Assembly: GCF_016904955.1 (NCBI RefSeq)
Contig: NZ_JADIKE010000034.1
Span: forward strand, 1-64,000
Source of the DNA: Dyella flava
GTDB lineage: Bacteria > Pseudomonadota > Gammaproteobacteria > Xanthomonadales > Rhodanobacteraceae
Direction: 5' to 3'
Length of the DNA stretch: 64,000 nt
Positions 15,392 to 24,638 of the stretch are shown one piece after another. Position numbers and translations under genes: made by a program. Position 1 is the stretch's first letter, and each line of letters begins with the position of its first letter. The notes below the pieces were generated by a model that worked only from the letters and a program-made list of their open reading frames with translations, was not told the DNA's origin and ran no database searches.

Positions 15392-17190
15392 CAGCCGCTA
15401 CGCTATCGCCACTGCCCGAGGACAAGCAAGCCCTCGCCGCGCGCCTGATCGAGGGACTCGATGTCGCCGCGCTGCACTGGCTCTCCGGTTATGTCGCGGG
15501 CATCGCCGCGCAGCGTCAGGCAGGCGGCAAGGCGGCAAGTACTGAAGCGGTTGCATCCGTAACTGAATCGCAGGCGCGGCTGACGGTGCTCTACGGCAGC
15601 CAGACGGGCAACGCCAAGCGTCTTGCCGAGGAACTCGGACGCCGCGCGACCGCCGCTGGGCTGGCGGTAAGGGTAGTCCGCGCGGATGCCTACCCGGTCC
15701 GCGAGCTCAAGCAGGAGCGGCTGCTCTATATCGTGATCAGTACTCAGGGCGATGCCGAGCCACCGGATGATTCGCGCGCGTTGATCGAATTTCTGGGCAG
15801 CGCGCGCGCGCCGAAGCTGGAAAGCCTGCGCTATGCGGTGTTGGGGCTTGGCGACTCCAGCTATCCGCAGTTTTGCGCGATTGGCAGGCAGGTGGACCAA
15901 CGTCTTGCCGTACTCGGTGGCCAGCGCCTGTTCACAGCTGGCGAGGCCGATGTCGATCTGGAAAGCGTAAGCCAGCCGTGGCTGGAGCAGGCGTTGCAGC
16001 AGGCGCGCGAACAGCTGAAGACGGCGACACCGCTAGCCAAGGTGACGCCGCTGCGCACGGCACGCAACGCGCCGGTATGGCATCGCGAGCAGCCGTTTGC
16101 CGCGCCGCTGCTGCTCAATCAGCGTATTACCGGCCGCCATAGCGATCGCGATGTCCGGCATCTGGAATTGTCACTGGAAGGCTCCGGACTGCGTTACGCG
16201 CCGGGTGATGCGCTAGGCGTGTGGCCCACGCAAGCGCCGGCGCTGGTCGACGCGGTGCTGGGAACCCTGCGGCTCGATGGCGAAACTTCGGTGCAGGTGG
16301 CGGGTGAAGCACTCTCGTTGCGTACATGGCTTGGCGAGCGACGCGAGCTGACCCAGTTGACGCGTCCGTTCTTTGCAGCGCACGCCGAACGCAGCGGCGA
16401 GATCGCGTTGCGCGAGTGGCTGGCTCCAACCTCGCGCGAGGCGCTGGCCGAGCTGTTTTCGCGCTGGCAATTACTGGATCTGCTACGCCGCCATCCGGCC
16501 GACTGGACTGCGGATACTTTGGTCGCCGCCCTGCGTCCGCTCGCGCCGCGCCTGTATTCGATCGCGTCCAGCCAGGCCGTGGTCGGCGAGGAGGTGCACC
16601 TTACCGTCAGCCATGTCGACTACGCGATCGATGGCGAAGCGCGCTGGGGCGCCGCCAGCCGCTATCTGGCCGGACGCGCGGAAGGCGAAACGGTGCCGGT
16701 GTTTATTGAATCCAACGAACGCTTCCATCTTCCCGCTGATGACAGCCGCGACATCATCATGATCGGTCCGGGCACGGGGGTTGCTCCGTTCCGCGCCTTT
16801 GTACAGGAACGTGCTGAGCGTGGTGCCGGCGGGAAAAACTGGCTGCTGTTCGGCAATCCGCATTTCCAGTCGGACTTTCTGTATCAAGTCGAGTGGCAGC
16901 AGGCGCTTAAAAGCGGTCAGCTGCACCGGATCGACCTGGCTTTCTCGCGCGATCAAGCGGACAAGATCTACGTGCAACACCGGCTGCGCGAACAGGGCCG
17001 GCGGCTTTACGAATGGCTTGAGGGCGGTGCGCACCTGTATGTCTGCGGCGACGCCAGCCGCATGGCCAAGGATGTGCACAAGGCCCTGATCGAGATCGTG
17101 GCCGAACATGGCACGCGCACGGCGGAAGACGCCGAAGCATGGCTAAACCTTTTGATCCAGCAGGGCCGCTACGCCCGTGACGTGTATTGA
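15388..17190 (+). CDS. cysJ: NADPH-sulfite reductase flavoprotein alpha subunit
   Basis: 600 residues. An N-terminal helical segment is followed by a flavodoxin FMN domain ([20 protein letters not shown] near residue 64), an FAD domain (RLYSIASSQ, about 390) and the NADPH domain ([22 protein letters not shown], about 455). It ends in the family's YARDVY C-terminus. It passes electrons from NADPH to the CysI hemoprotein for reduction of sulfite to sulfide. The ATG at 15388 is chosen because the upstream in-frame part lacks conservation and a ribosome site. First gene of cysJ-cysI-cysH-sat/cysC, with cysI only 8 bases downstream. Confidence 0.96.
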   Translation: MTAATLSPLPEDKQALAARLIEGLDVAALHWLSGYVAGIAAQRQAGGKAASTEAVASVTESQARLTVLYGSQTGNAKRLAEELGRRATAAGLAVRVVRADAYPVRELKQERLLYIVISTQGDAEPPDDSRALIEFLGSARAPKLESLRYAVLGLGDSSYPQFCAIGRQVDQRLAVLGGQRLFTAGEADVDLESVSQPWLEQALQQAREQLKTATPLAKVTPLRTARNAPVWHREQPFAAPLLLNQRITGRHSDRDVRHLELSLEGSGLRYAPGDALGVWPTQAPALVDAVLGTLRLDGETSVQVAGEALSLRTWLGERRELTQLTRPFFAAHAERSGEIALREWLAPTSREALAELFSRWQLLDLLRRHPADWTADTLVAALRPLAPRLYSIASSQAVVGEEVHLTVSHVDYAIDGEARWGAASRYLAGRAEGETVPVFIESNERFHLPADDSRDIIMIGPGTGVAPFRAFVQERAERGAGGKNWLLFGNPHFQSDFLYQVEWQQALKSGQLHRIDLAFSRDQADKIYVQHRLREQGRRLYEWLEGGAHLYVCGDASRMAKDVHKALIEIVAEHGTRTAEDAEAWLNLLIQQGRYARDVY

Positions 17191-17198
17191 GGCAGGCG

Positions 17199-18896
17199 AT
17201 GAGCGATCACACCGTATCCGAATTCGAACGCATCAAGGCGAACAGCCGCTTTTTGCGCGGCACGCTGCAGGAAGGCCTGGCCGATCCCGTCACCGGCGCG
17301 ATCAGCGACGACGACAACAAGCTGCTGAAGTTTCACGGCAGCTATCAGCAGGATGATCGCGATCAACGCGAGGAACGCCGCAAGCAAAAGCTGGAACCGG
17401 CGTACCAGTTCATGGTGCGCGCACGGCTGGCGGGCGGCGTATTGAGTCCGGCGCAATGGCTGGCCTTCGATCATATCGCGCGGACCTGGGCCAATCACAC
17501 GCTGCGCATCACGACGCGGCAAACCTTTCAATTGCATGGCGTGCTCAAGCGTGACCTGAAGCGCTCGATTGCCGAGATGAACAAGGCGCTGGTCAGCACG
17601 ATTGCCGCCTGCGGCGATGTGAATCGCAATGTCGTGGCCAGCGCCAATCCGGTCGCAACGCCGGCGCATCGGCTGGCGTATCGCTGGGCGGAGCGTCTAT
17701 CCGAGCACCTGAAACCGAAGACGCGCGCGTATCACGAAATCTGGCTGGACGAGACCTTGGTGGCCGGCGGCGAGGAGGAAAGCGAACCGCTGTACGGCCC
17801 CACCTATCTGCCGCGCAAGTTCAAGATCGGCGTGGCGGTGCCACCTACCAATGATGTCGATGTGTTCGCGCAGGATCTTGGTTTTATCGCGATCATCGAG
17901 CATGGTGAATTGCTTGGTTTTAACGTGTCGGTCGGCGGCGGCATGGGCACCACGCATGGCGATCCCAGCACGTATCCGCGTCTGGGCAGCGTGATTGGTT
18001 TCGTCGTGCCCGAGCAGTTGCTGCGTACAGCCGAAGGTGTGATCGAAGTGCAGCGCGACCATGGCGATCGCCAGGAGCGTAAACATGCGCGCCTGAAGTA
18101 CACCATCGATCGCATGGGTCTGCCGGTGTTCAAGGCGGAGCTGGAGCGGCGCATTGGCTTTGAACTGCAGGCGTCGCGCGCTTACCACTTCGATCACAAC
18201 GGCGACCGCTACGGCTGGACCGAAGGCGATGATGGCCGCTGGCATCTCACGCTGCAGATTGAATCAGGGCGGCTCGCGGATTTGCCGGACCAGCCGCATC
18301 TGAGCGGTCTTCGCGCGATTGCCGAGGAGCATCAGGGCGATTTCCGGCTGACCTGCAACCAGAATCTGATCATCGCCAATGTTCCGACCGCGCAGCGTGC
18401 GCGCATCGATACGCTGGTCGGCGAATACAAGCTGGATGGTTATCGGCGGCTCAGCGGCATTCGTCGTCACGCGGTCGCATGCGTCGCCCTGCCCACCTGC
18501 GGGCTGGCGATGGCTGAAAGCGAACGCTATTTGCCGCAGCTGCTGCCTAAGCTGGAAGCCTTGCTCGGTCGACACGGCTTGCGTGACGAACCAATTCTGT
18601 TGCGTCTGTCCGGCTGCCCGAACGGCTGCTCGCGTCCGTATCTGGGCGAGATTGCCTTGATTGGCCGCGCGCTCGGGCGTTATGACCTTCGGCTTGGCGC
18701 CGACTTTGCCGGTCAGCGTCTCAACCGCACCGTCCGCGAGAACGTCGACGAGGCAGAGATCCTGCGCGAGCTCGACAGCTTGTTCGCACGTTATGCGACG
18801 GAGCGCAACGGGCACGAACGCTTCGGTGATTTTCTGCTGCGCAGTGGCGTATTGCCGGCTGCGCGCCACGCGATCGAGGCCGAGATTTTCGCATGA
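17199..18896 (+). CDS. cysI: NADPH-sulfite reductase hemoprotein beta subunit
   Basis: 565 residues. The four cysteines that hold the [4Fe-4S] cluster and siroheme are at about 428, 434, 473 and 477, in the pattern Cx5C...Cx3C ([20 protein letters not shown]), as in E. coli CysI. The N-terminal substrate region includes [14 protein letters not shown]. It reduces sulfite to sulfide by six electrons received from CysJ. The start at 17199 follows GAGGCAGG and lies 8 bases after cysJ; the 4-codon-longer start would overlap cysJ. The stop overlaps the cysH start (ATGA). The siroheme it needs is made by CysG, also encoded in this window. Confidence 0.97.
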   Translation: MSDHTVSEFERIKANSRFLRGTLQEGLADPVTGAISDDDNKLLKFHGSYQQDDRDQREERRKQKLEPAYQFMVRARLAGGVLSPAQWLAFDHIARTWANHTLRITTRQTFQLHGVLKRDLKRSIAEMNKALVSTIAACGDVNRNVVASANPVATPAHRLAYRWAERLSEHLKPKTRAYHEIWLDETLVAGGEEESEPLYGPTYLPRKFKIGVAVPPTNDVDVFAQDLGFIAIIEHGELLGFNVSVGGGMGTTHGDPSTYPRLGSVIGFVVPEQLLRTAEGVIEVQRDHGDRQERKHARLKYTIDRMGLPVFKAELERRIGFELQASRAYHFDHNGDRYGWTEGDDGRWHLTLQIESGRLADLPDQPHLSGLRAIAEEHQGDFRLTCNQNLIIANVPTAQRARIDTLVGEYKLDGYRRLSGIRRHAVACVALPTCGLAMAESERYLPQLLPKLEALLGRHGLRDEPILLRLSGCPNGCSRPYLGEIALIGRALGRYDLRLGADFAGQRLNRTVRENVDEAEILRELDSLFARYATERNGHERFGDFLLRSGVLPAARHAIEAEIFA

Positions 18897-19615
18897 GCCT
18901 GCCCACTCCCGAACTCGCTGCCCGCGATCCGCACGCCTTGGTCAAGCTTGATGCCTGGCTGCTCGCCTTGAGCGCTGAAGAGCGCGTGGACTGGGCCTTG
19001 CGCGAACTTCCTGGCGTGCATGTGTTGTCGTCGAGCTTTGGCGCGCAATCTGCCGTGTCGCTGCATCTGTTGACACAACGGTGGCCCACGATTCCGGTGA
19101 TCGTGGTGGATACCGGTTATCTGTTTGCCGAGACGTATCGCTTCATCGATGAACTGACCGAACGCCTGTCACTCAACCTGCAGGTGGTCCGGCCGAGCTT
19201 GTCGCCGGCCTGGCTGGAGGCGCGGCATGGCGAGCTATGGGCGCAGGGCCGCGATGGCCTGGATCAGTACAACCGGCTGGCCAAGGTCGAGCCGATGCAA
19301 CAGGCGCTGTCCGAGCTTGGCGCCGGCACCTGGTTTGCCGGCCTGCGCCGCCAGCAGTCACTGAGTCGCGCGAACGCTCCGGTGCTGGATCACCGTCACG
19401 GCCGCTGGAAAGTGCATCCGATCATCGACTGGACCGACCGCGACATCGGTTTATATCTGCGCCGCCACGACCTGCCCTATCACCCGCTGTGGGACAAGGG
19501 TTACGTGTCGATCGGCGATACGCACACCACACGCCGCTGGGAACCCGGCATGCGGGAGGAGGACACCCGGTTCTTTGGCATCAAGCGCGAGTGCGGTTTG
19601 CATCTTGATGTGTGA
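18893..19615 (+). CDS. cysH: Phosphoadenylyl-sulfate (PAPS) reductase
   Basis: 240 residues. The nucleotide loop [14 protein letters not shown] is near residue 45, followed by [16 protein letters not shown] and a C-terminal catalytic KRECGLH near residue 233. The two CC pairs that bind an iron-sulfur cluster in APS reductases are absent, so this is the thioredoxin-dependent PAPS type. That fits the APS kinase domain encoded next door. It releases sulfite from PAPS. The ATG overlaps the cysI stop by 4 bases, indicating coupled translation. Confidence 0.95.
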   Translation: MSLPTPELAARDPHALVKLDAWLLALSAEERVDWALRELPGVHVLSSSFGAQSAVSLHLLTQRWPTIPVIVVDTGYLFAETYRFIDELTERLSLNLQVVRPSLSPAWLEARHGELWAQGRDGLDQYNRLAKVEPMQQALSELGAGTWFAGLRRQQSLSRANAPVLDHRHGRWKVHPIIDWTDRDIGLYLRRHDLPYHPLWDKGYVSIGDTHTTRRWEPGMREEDTRFFGIKRECGLHLDV

Positions 19616-19623
19616 CTAGAAGA

Positions 19624-19712
19624 AGGAGTGAGTGGAGAGGAGTGAGGAGTAAGAGGAAAGGCGCTGTTGCTCTTCTCTTACTTCTCACTCCTCTCCACTC
19701 ACTCCTAAAAAA
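19624..19712 (+). promoter_or_regulatory. Very long hairpin between cysH and sat/cysC
   Basis: Arms of 34 bases (19624-19657 and 19673-19706) pair throughout, the two imperfect positions being G-U in RNA, around a 15-nt loop. Six A residues follow. It begins 9 bases past the cysH stop and ends 31 bases before the sat/cysC ATG. It may reduce read-through or protect the upstream mRNA. The GA-rich arms look like an inserted palindromic repeat and not a canonical terminator, because no T tract follows on the plus strand. Confidence 0.6.
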
Positions 19713-19737
19713 GCCCCCGATAAAGCAAGGACAGAAC

Positions 19738-21483
19738 ATGAAAGCTGTTGCCGCCGAATTTGCCTCGGCTGAACATGATGTGTTGATTGCGCCGCATGGT
19801 GGCGTGTTGCGTGAACTATATCTTCCTGCCTCCGAAGCAGACGCGCTGAAACGGCGTAGTGCTTCGCTACCGCAGTGGACGCTCAATCAGCGTCAGTTGT
19901 GCGATCTGGAACTGTTGCTCAACGGTGGGTTTTCGCCGCTGCAAGGTTTTCTGGGGCGCGCGGATTACGATCGCGTCGTGGCGGACATGCGGTTGGCGGA
20001 TGGCACGTTGTGGCCGATGCCGATCACGCTGGATGTGGATGAGGCGTTTGCGGCGAGTCTTGGCGATGGTGCGCAGATCAGCCTCAACGATGTGCAGGGC
20101 ACGCCGCTTGCGGTGCTGACGGTGGAGGATGTGTATTTCCCGGATCGTATTGCTGAAGCGAAAGCGGTGTTCGGCACTACCGACCGCACGCATCCGGGCG
20201 TGGCTGAATTGCTGGACCGCACCGGCTCGGTTTACCTGGGCGGAAAACTGCAAGGCATTCAGCCTCCGCCGCATTACGACTTCACCACCTTGCGCCATAG
20301 CCCAGGCCAGTTGCGCAACTGGTTCCGGCAACATGGCTGGCATCGCATCGTGGCGTTCCAGACGCGCAATCCGATGCATCGTGCGCATCGGGAATTGACT
20401 TTGCGCGCGGCCGAACAGGTGGGCGCGAAGCTGCTGATTCAACCCTCGGTGGGACGCACCAAGCCGGGCGACGTGGATCACTACACGCGCGTGCGCTGCT
20501 ATCGCGCCCTGCTTGAACACTATCCCCGGGACCATGCCGCGCTTTCGCTGCTGCCGCTGGCGATGCGCATGGGCGGTCCGCGCGAAGCGCTGTGGCACGC
20601 GATCATCCGCAAGAACTACGGCGCCAGCCATTTCATCGTGGGGCGCGATCACGCGGGGCCGGGCAAGGATGCGGAGGGAAGGCCGTTCTACGATCCGTAC
20701 GCCGCGCAACATCTGCTTGCCACACATGAAGAAGAGCTCGGCATCCGCATCGTGCCGTTCCCGGCGATGGTGTATGCCGCAAATCGCGATACGTATCTGC
20801 CGCAGAACGAGGTGGAAGCTCAGGACGAAGTGCGCGATATCTCCGGCACCGAACTGCGGCGCCGCCTGCATCAGGGTGAAGCGATCCCGGAATGGTTCAC
20901 CTTTCCCGAGGTGGTGAAGATTCTGCGCGAGCGTCATCCTGCGCAGGCGCAGCAAGGTTTCGTGTTGTTCTTTACCGGCCTGTCCGGCTCGGGCAAATCC
21001 ACGCTGGCCCAGGCGGTACTCGCGCGCCTGCTGGAAACGGGCAGCCGCCCGGTCACCGTACTGGATGGCGATGAAGTGCGTCGGCACCTCTCAAAAGGCC
21101 TGGGTTTTTCGCGCGAGGACCGCAACGCCAACATCACGCGTATCGGCTACGTGGCCAGCGAGGTGGTGCGTCACGGCGGCATCGCCATCTGCGCGCCGAT
21201 CGCACCCTACGCCGAAGCGCGCACCGAAGCGCGGGACCTGGTGCAGGCGCACGGACGCTTTGTGGAGATCCATGTCGCGACGCCGCTGGAGGTATGCGAA
21301 GCGCGTGACCGCAAGGGGCTCTATGCGGCGGCACGCGCCGGCAAGATCAAGGGCTTCACCGGCATCGACGATCCTTACGAGACGCCTGTCGCGCCTGAAT
21401 TGCGGATCGATACCAGCGAAGTGTCCGTTGCTGAAGCGGCCGATTGGGTTTTCGATTGGCTACGCCAGGAAGAGCTTGCCTGA
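19738..21483 (+). CDS. Bifunctional ATP sulfurylase / APS kinase
   Basis: 581 residues, two enzymes in one chain. The N-terminal ~390 residues are a single-chain Sat-type ATP sulfurylase: QTRNPMHRAH near residue 206, GRDHAG and the IVPFPAMVY region. The C-terminal ~180 residues are APS kinase (CysC): P-loop GLSGSGKST near 414, DGDEVRRHL, LGFSREDRNANI and IAPYAEAR. Together they convert sulfate and ATP to APS and then PAPS for CysH. The start at 19738 follows AAGGACAG. The in-frame extension upstream would run through the hairpin and is rejected. Sat-CysC replaces the CysD/CysN(C) enzyme usual in gammaproteobacteria. No GTPase subunit is visible nearby. Confidence 0.95.
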   Translation: MKAVAAEFASAEHDVLIAPHGGVLRELYLPASEADALKRRSASLPQWTLNQRQLCDLELLLNGGFSPLQGFLGRADYDRVVADMRLADGTLWPMPITLDVDEAFAASLGDGAQISLNDVQGTPLAVLTVEDVYFPDRIAEAKAVFGTTDRTHPGVAELLDRTGSVYLGGKLQGIQPPPHYDFTTLRHSPGQLRNWFRQHGWHRIVAFQTRNPMHRAHRELTLRAAEQVGAKLLIQPSVGRTKPGDVDHYTRVRCYRALLEHYPRDHAALSLLPLAMRMGGPREALWHAIIRKNYGASHFIVGRDHAGPGKDAEGRPFYDPYAAQHLLATHEEELGIRIVPFPAMVYAANRDTYLPQNEVEAQDEVRDISGTELRRRLHQGEAIPEWFTFPEVVKILRERHPAQAQQGFVLFFTGLSGSGKSTLAQAVLARLLETGSRPVTVLDGDEVRRHLSKGLGFSREDRNANITRIGYVASEVVRHGGIAICAPIAPYAEARTEARDLVQAHGRFVEIHVATPLEVCEARDRKGLYAAARAGKIKGFTGIDDPYETPVAPELRIDTSEVSVAEAADWVFDWLRQEELA

Positions 21484-21629
21484 CCGGCCAGGCCGCATCG
21501 CTTTGAAGGCGCGGCCAGACGCAACGCGTTGGGGAAGTGCGATCGCACTCTCCGAAGCCGCGCAGCAAAACACGCCAGGACGACAGGCTGCCGCGCCGGG
21601 GACGCGGACTCGTAGGGAATGCGCGGCGA

Positions 21630-22640
21630 TCAGGCCGCGCGCGTGGCTGCGCGGCGGGGTGTACCGCGCTGCTGCAACTCGCTCCACAGCGGCGCCTTGG
21701 GCCAATTCGCTTCCGCGTGACCGGCCACCACCCGGCGCAGTTCTGCCTCGTCGATCTGCGGTGCAACCAGCCGTGCCAGTTGCGCCACGTAACTGCGCAG
21801 CACGTGGTCCCGGCGCAGCACCAGCCAGCTCGTGCAGATCGGAAGCAGACCATCGATATCGAGCGTCACCAGCTCACGGGCATCCGCAGGCCCGATGGCC
21901 ATTTCAGCCAGGATGCCGACGCCCAGGCCGGCCAGCACGTAGGTCTTGATCAGGTCAGCGTCGCCGGAGGTGCAGGCGATCCGCGGCGAAAGACCACCCG
22001 CCGTGAAGGCGCGGCGCAGTGAGGATTCCGGTTGCAGCGAGGATTCGTAGGTGACCAGCGGATGCTCGGCCAAGTCCTGGATCCGCAGCGGCCGCCCCAG
22101 CTTGGCCAGCGGGTGGCCATGCGGCACCACCGCGCGCCGGTACCAGCGGAACAGCGGCACCGCGATGCCGCCTTCGGGCGGATTGCCGCTGGTGCTGACG
22201 ATGACCAGGTCCACCTCGCCGCTTTCGAACAGGCTGATGATGCGGCCCTCGCCCTGCGGACGGATATGCACACCAAGATCGGGATAGTGCTGCTTGAGCT
22301 TGGCGATCGCCTCGGGCAGGACAAAACGCGCCTGGGTATGCGTGGTGGCCAGCGACAGTTCGCCGTGGGCCTCCTCGCGCAGGTTGGCGGCCAGTGCCCG
22401 GATATTGCGGGCCTCATGCAGGATGCTGCGCGCCCGCTCCAGCACCTGGTTGCCGGCCGGCGTAACCGCATCCAGGCTCTTGCCGCGCCGGGTGAATACC
22501 TGGAAGCCCAGCTCGCCCTCCAACTGCTTGAGCTGCTTGCTGATACCCGATTGCGTGGCGTGGACAGTGTCGGCGGCCAGGGTGATGTTAAGGCCGGCGT
22601 CGGCGATGGCGACGATATAACGAAGTTGCGTGAGGGTCAT
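21630..22640 (-). CDS. cysB: LysR-type regulator of sulfur assimilation, CysB
   Basis: 336 residues. It opens MTLTQLRYIVAIADAGLNIT with the winged helix-turn-helix ATQSGISKQLKQLEGELGFQVFTRRGKSL typical of CysB/Cbl (the 'SG(I/V)SKQ' motif). The effector domain has STSGNPPEGG and SGDADLIKTYV. It would activate cys genes with O- or N-acetylserine as inducer. The start at 22640 follows TGGAG, and homology begins there. It converges on sat/cysC and diverges from cysG. The C-terminus is longer and more basic than in E. coli CysB. Confidence 0.92.
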   Translation of the reverse strand: MTLTQLRYIVAIADAGLNITLAADTVHATQSGISKQLKQLEGELGFQVFTRRGKSLDAVTPAGNQVLERARSILHEARNIRALAANLREEAHGELSLATTHTQARFVLPEAIAKLKQHYPDLGVHIRPQGEGRIISLFESGEVDLVIVSTSGNPPEGGIAVPLFRWYRRAVVPHGHPLAKLGRPLRIQDLAEHPLVTYESSLQPESSLRRAFTAGGLSPRIACTSGDADLIKTYVLAGLGVGILAEMAIGPADARELVTLDIDGLLPICTSWLVLRRDHVLRSYVAQLARLVAPQIDEAELRRVVAGHAEANWPKAPLWSELQQRGTPRRAATRAA

Positions 22641-22791
22641 GAGATCGGCTCCAGGATGGGTCGCATGCAGGGCTGCGCGTTGCGCATGGCGCAACACATA
22701 CAGCTCACGCACCACCCTGGACGGCGCTTCATGACGGTCTCCGGACTAGTCTTAATATGACGGGTCGGTCGACCTTAACACAGCGTTATTT

Positions 22792-22815
22792 GGACGTCTA
22801 TACATCTATAAGTCC
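22792..22815. promoter_or_regulatory. Triple MetJ-like box between cysB and cysG
   Basis: Three adjacent 8-mers: GGACGTCT (22792-22799), ATACATCT (22800-22807) and a weaker third (22808-22815) ending AAGTCC. The first 12 bases are identical to the block before cysJ (15358-15369). The phase of 8 and the GACGTCT core match tandem MetJ operators. It lies about 120 bases before cysG and 150 bases before cysB, so it could serve either gene. Confidence 0.5.
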
Positions 22816-22937
22816 CTCGCAGACCATGTTTTTGGCTATGCCTGGCCGCCATATCGTCGTTCGATGCCGCCATTTCCATCCATTGAATCGCAGTACTAGG
22901 GTGGATAAGCGCTCTCTATCTATGCCGGACGTCATGT

Positions 22938-24380
22938 ATGCAGCTCTATCCCTTGTTCGCCGATCTGAATGACCGCCCCGTGCTGGTGGTGGGCGGCGGC
23001 GACGTGGCGGCCCGCAAAATCGCCATGCTGCTGCGCGCGGGCGCCAAGGTGACGGTGGGCGCGCCGATGCTGGGACCGGAGTTGCGTGAATGGGTGCAGC
23101 AGGCGCGGATTACCTATCGCGCCGGGGCCTATCAATCGGATTGGCAAGACGGGGTTTGGCTGGTTGTCGCAGCCACTCGTTCACGTTCGCTCAATCTGCG
23201 CATTGCCGCCGATGGGCATGCGCGACAGCGGCTGGTGAATGTGGTCGACGATCCGGCGCTTTCCAGCTTCCAGGTGCCGGCGGTGATCGATCGCTCACCA
23301 TTGCTGGTCGCGATCTCCAGCAGCGGTGTTGCACCTGTGCTTGCGCGCCGGTTGCGCGAGCGGATCGAAAGTTTGCTCGATCCCGCACTGGGCTCGCTGC
23401 TGCTGCTTGCGCAGCGTTACCGCGCACGCATCCGTGCGCGTTATGCGGATCTGGCTGCGCGCCGCCGCTTTTATGACTGGCTGCACGACGGGCCGGTGAA
23501 TGCCTTGCTGCGTGCCGCGCAGCCCGTGCATGCAGAGCAGCGGCTCGTATCGGCGTTATCAAGACACGATGAGCCACAGTCGCAAGGATCGGTTGTGCTG
23601 GTAGGCGCGGGTCCCGGCGATCCCGGTTTGCTTACGCTGCGCGCATTGCGTGCATTGAACGAAGCGGATGTGATCCTGCATGACGAACTGGTCAATCCGC
23701 AGGTTCTTGAGCTTGCGCGTCGCGATGCGTTGAAGATTGCGGTCGGCAAACGCGGCGGCGGCCTGCATACGCCGCAGGATGCGATCCACGCGCTGCTGCT
23801 TGAACATGCGCAAGCCGGACAGCGCGTGGTGCGCCTGAAAGGTGGCGACCCGTTTGTGTTCGGACGCGGCGGCGAAGAGCTGGAATTCCTGCGCTCGCAT
23901 GGCATTGCCTACGAAGTGGTGCCGGGCATTACCGCCGCATTGGCCTGCGCCGCATATAGCGGCGTACCGCTGACCCATCGTGATTACGCGCAATCCGTGC
24001 GGCTGGTCACGGCGCATTGCCAGCAGTCGTTGAACACGCTGGACTGGGCCGAGTTGGCGCGTGAGCGGCAAACTTTGGCCTTCTATATGGGCGTGAGCAA
24101 GCTCGACGAGATCACGGCGCAACTTTTGGCGCATGGACGCGCCCCCAGTACGCCGTTCGCCCTGATCGAGAATGGATCACTGCCGAACCAGCGCACGCTC
24201 AGCGGAATGCTGGGTGATTTGCCGGCGCTGGCCGCCCAGCATGCGATTCATGCTCCGGCCTTGCTTATTCTCGGTGAAGTAGCCGCCCTGGCCGGTGAGT
24301 CGCATTGGTATGGCGAGCTGCTGGGCGCTACGTCAACCTACGCCACCCAGCAGCATCCCACGCTGGCCGACGCAGCGTGA
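22938..24380 (+). CDS. cysG: Multifunctional siroheme synthase
   Basis: 480 residues. The N-terminal ~210 residues are the precorrin-2 dehydrogenase/ferrochelatase part, with an NAD-binding [14 protein letters not shown] near residue 15 and [29 protein letters not shown]. The C-terminal part is uroporphyrinogen-III methyltransferase, with [22 protein letters not shown] near residue 218, [16 protein letters not shown] and [22 protein letters not shown]. It makes siroheme from uroporphyrinogen III for sulfite reductase CysI. The ATG at 22938 lacks a strong ribosome site but begins exactly where the family does. It sits directly across from cysB. Confidence 0.96.
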   Translation: MQLYPLFADLNDRPVLVVGGGDVAARKIAMLLRAGAKVTVGAPMLGPELREWVQQARITYRAGAYQSDWQDGVWLVVAATRSRSLNLRIAADGHARQRLVNVVDDPALSSFQVPAVIDRSPLLVAISSSGVAPVLARRLRERIESLLDPALGSLLLLAQRYRARIRARYADLAARRRFYDWLHDGPVNALLRAAQPVHAEQRLVSALSRHDEPQSQGSVVLVGAGPGDPGLLTLRALRALNEADVILHDELVNPQVLELARRDALKIAVGKRGGGLHTPQDAIHALLLEHAQAGQRVVRLKGGDPFVFGRGGEELEFLRSHGIAYEVVPGITAALACAAYSGVPLTHRDYAQSVRLVTAHCQQSLNTLDWAELARERQTLAFYMGVSKLDEITAQLLAHGRAPSTPFALIENGSLPNQRTLSGMLGDLPALAAQHAIHAPALLILGEVAALAGESHWYGELLGATSTYATQQHPTLADAA

Positions 24381-24638
24381 CCGGCGGCCGCCTGTGACGC
24401 TTTGGTCACTCGCAGCGATTCAGCTGGACGCAATGATTGAAGTGCTGGCCGTAAGCCCCTGAAGGGGCGGGCAAAGCCTCGATGTCCGGGCTCACGGGTG
24501 TCTTTTTCTTAGGACATTTCCGTTACTTACGTGCGAAATGGCCTGAACCCGCCCCAACCCCGGGCGGCGGGTCCGACAACCGATTAATGTCAATCACGTT
24601 ACAGTCCACACCCCTGGCACGACAGGTCACTGGACTGC

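Noticed and set aside
19612..19737. N-terminal extension of the sat/cysC frame
   Set aside because: It would encode the arms of a palindrome and overlap cysH; family homology starts at 19738.
22757..22972. A 71-codon frame overlapping the cysG start, sharing 'DVYTS' with the cysJ leader ORF
   Set aside because: The shared residues come from the shared DNA box. The frame has no ribosome site and overlaps cysG by 35 bases out of frame.
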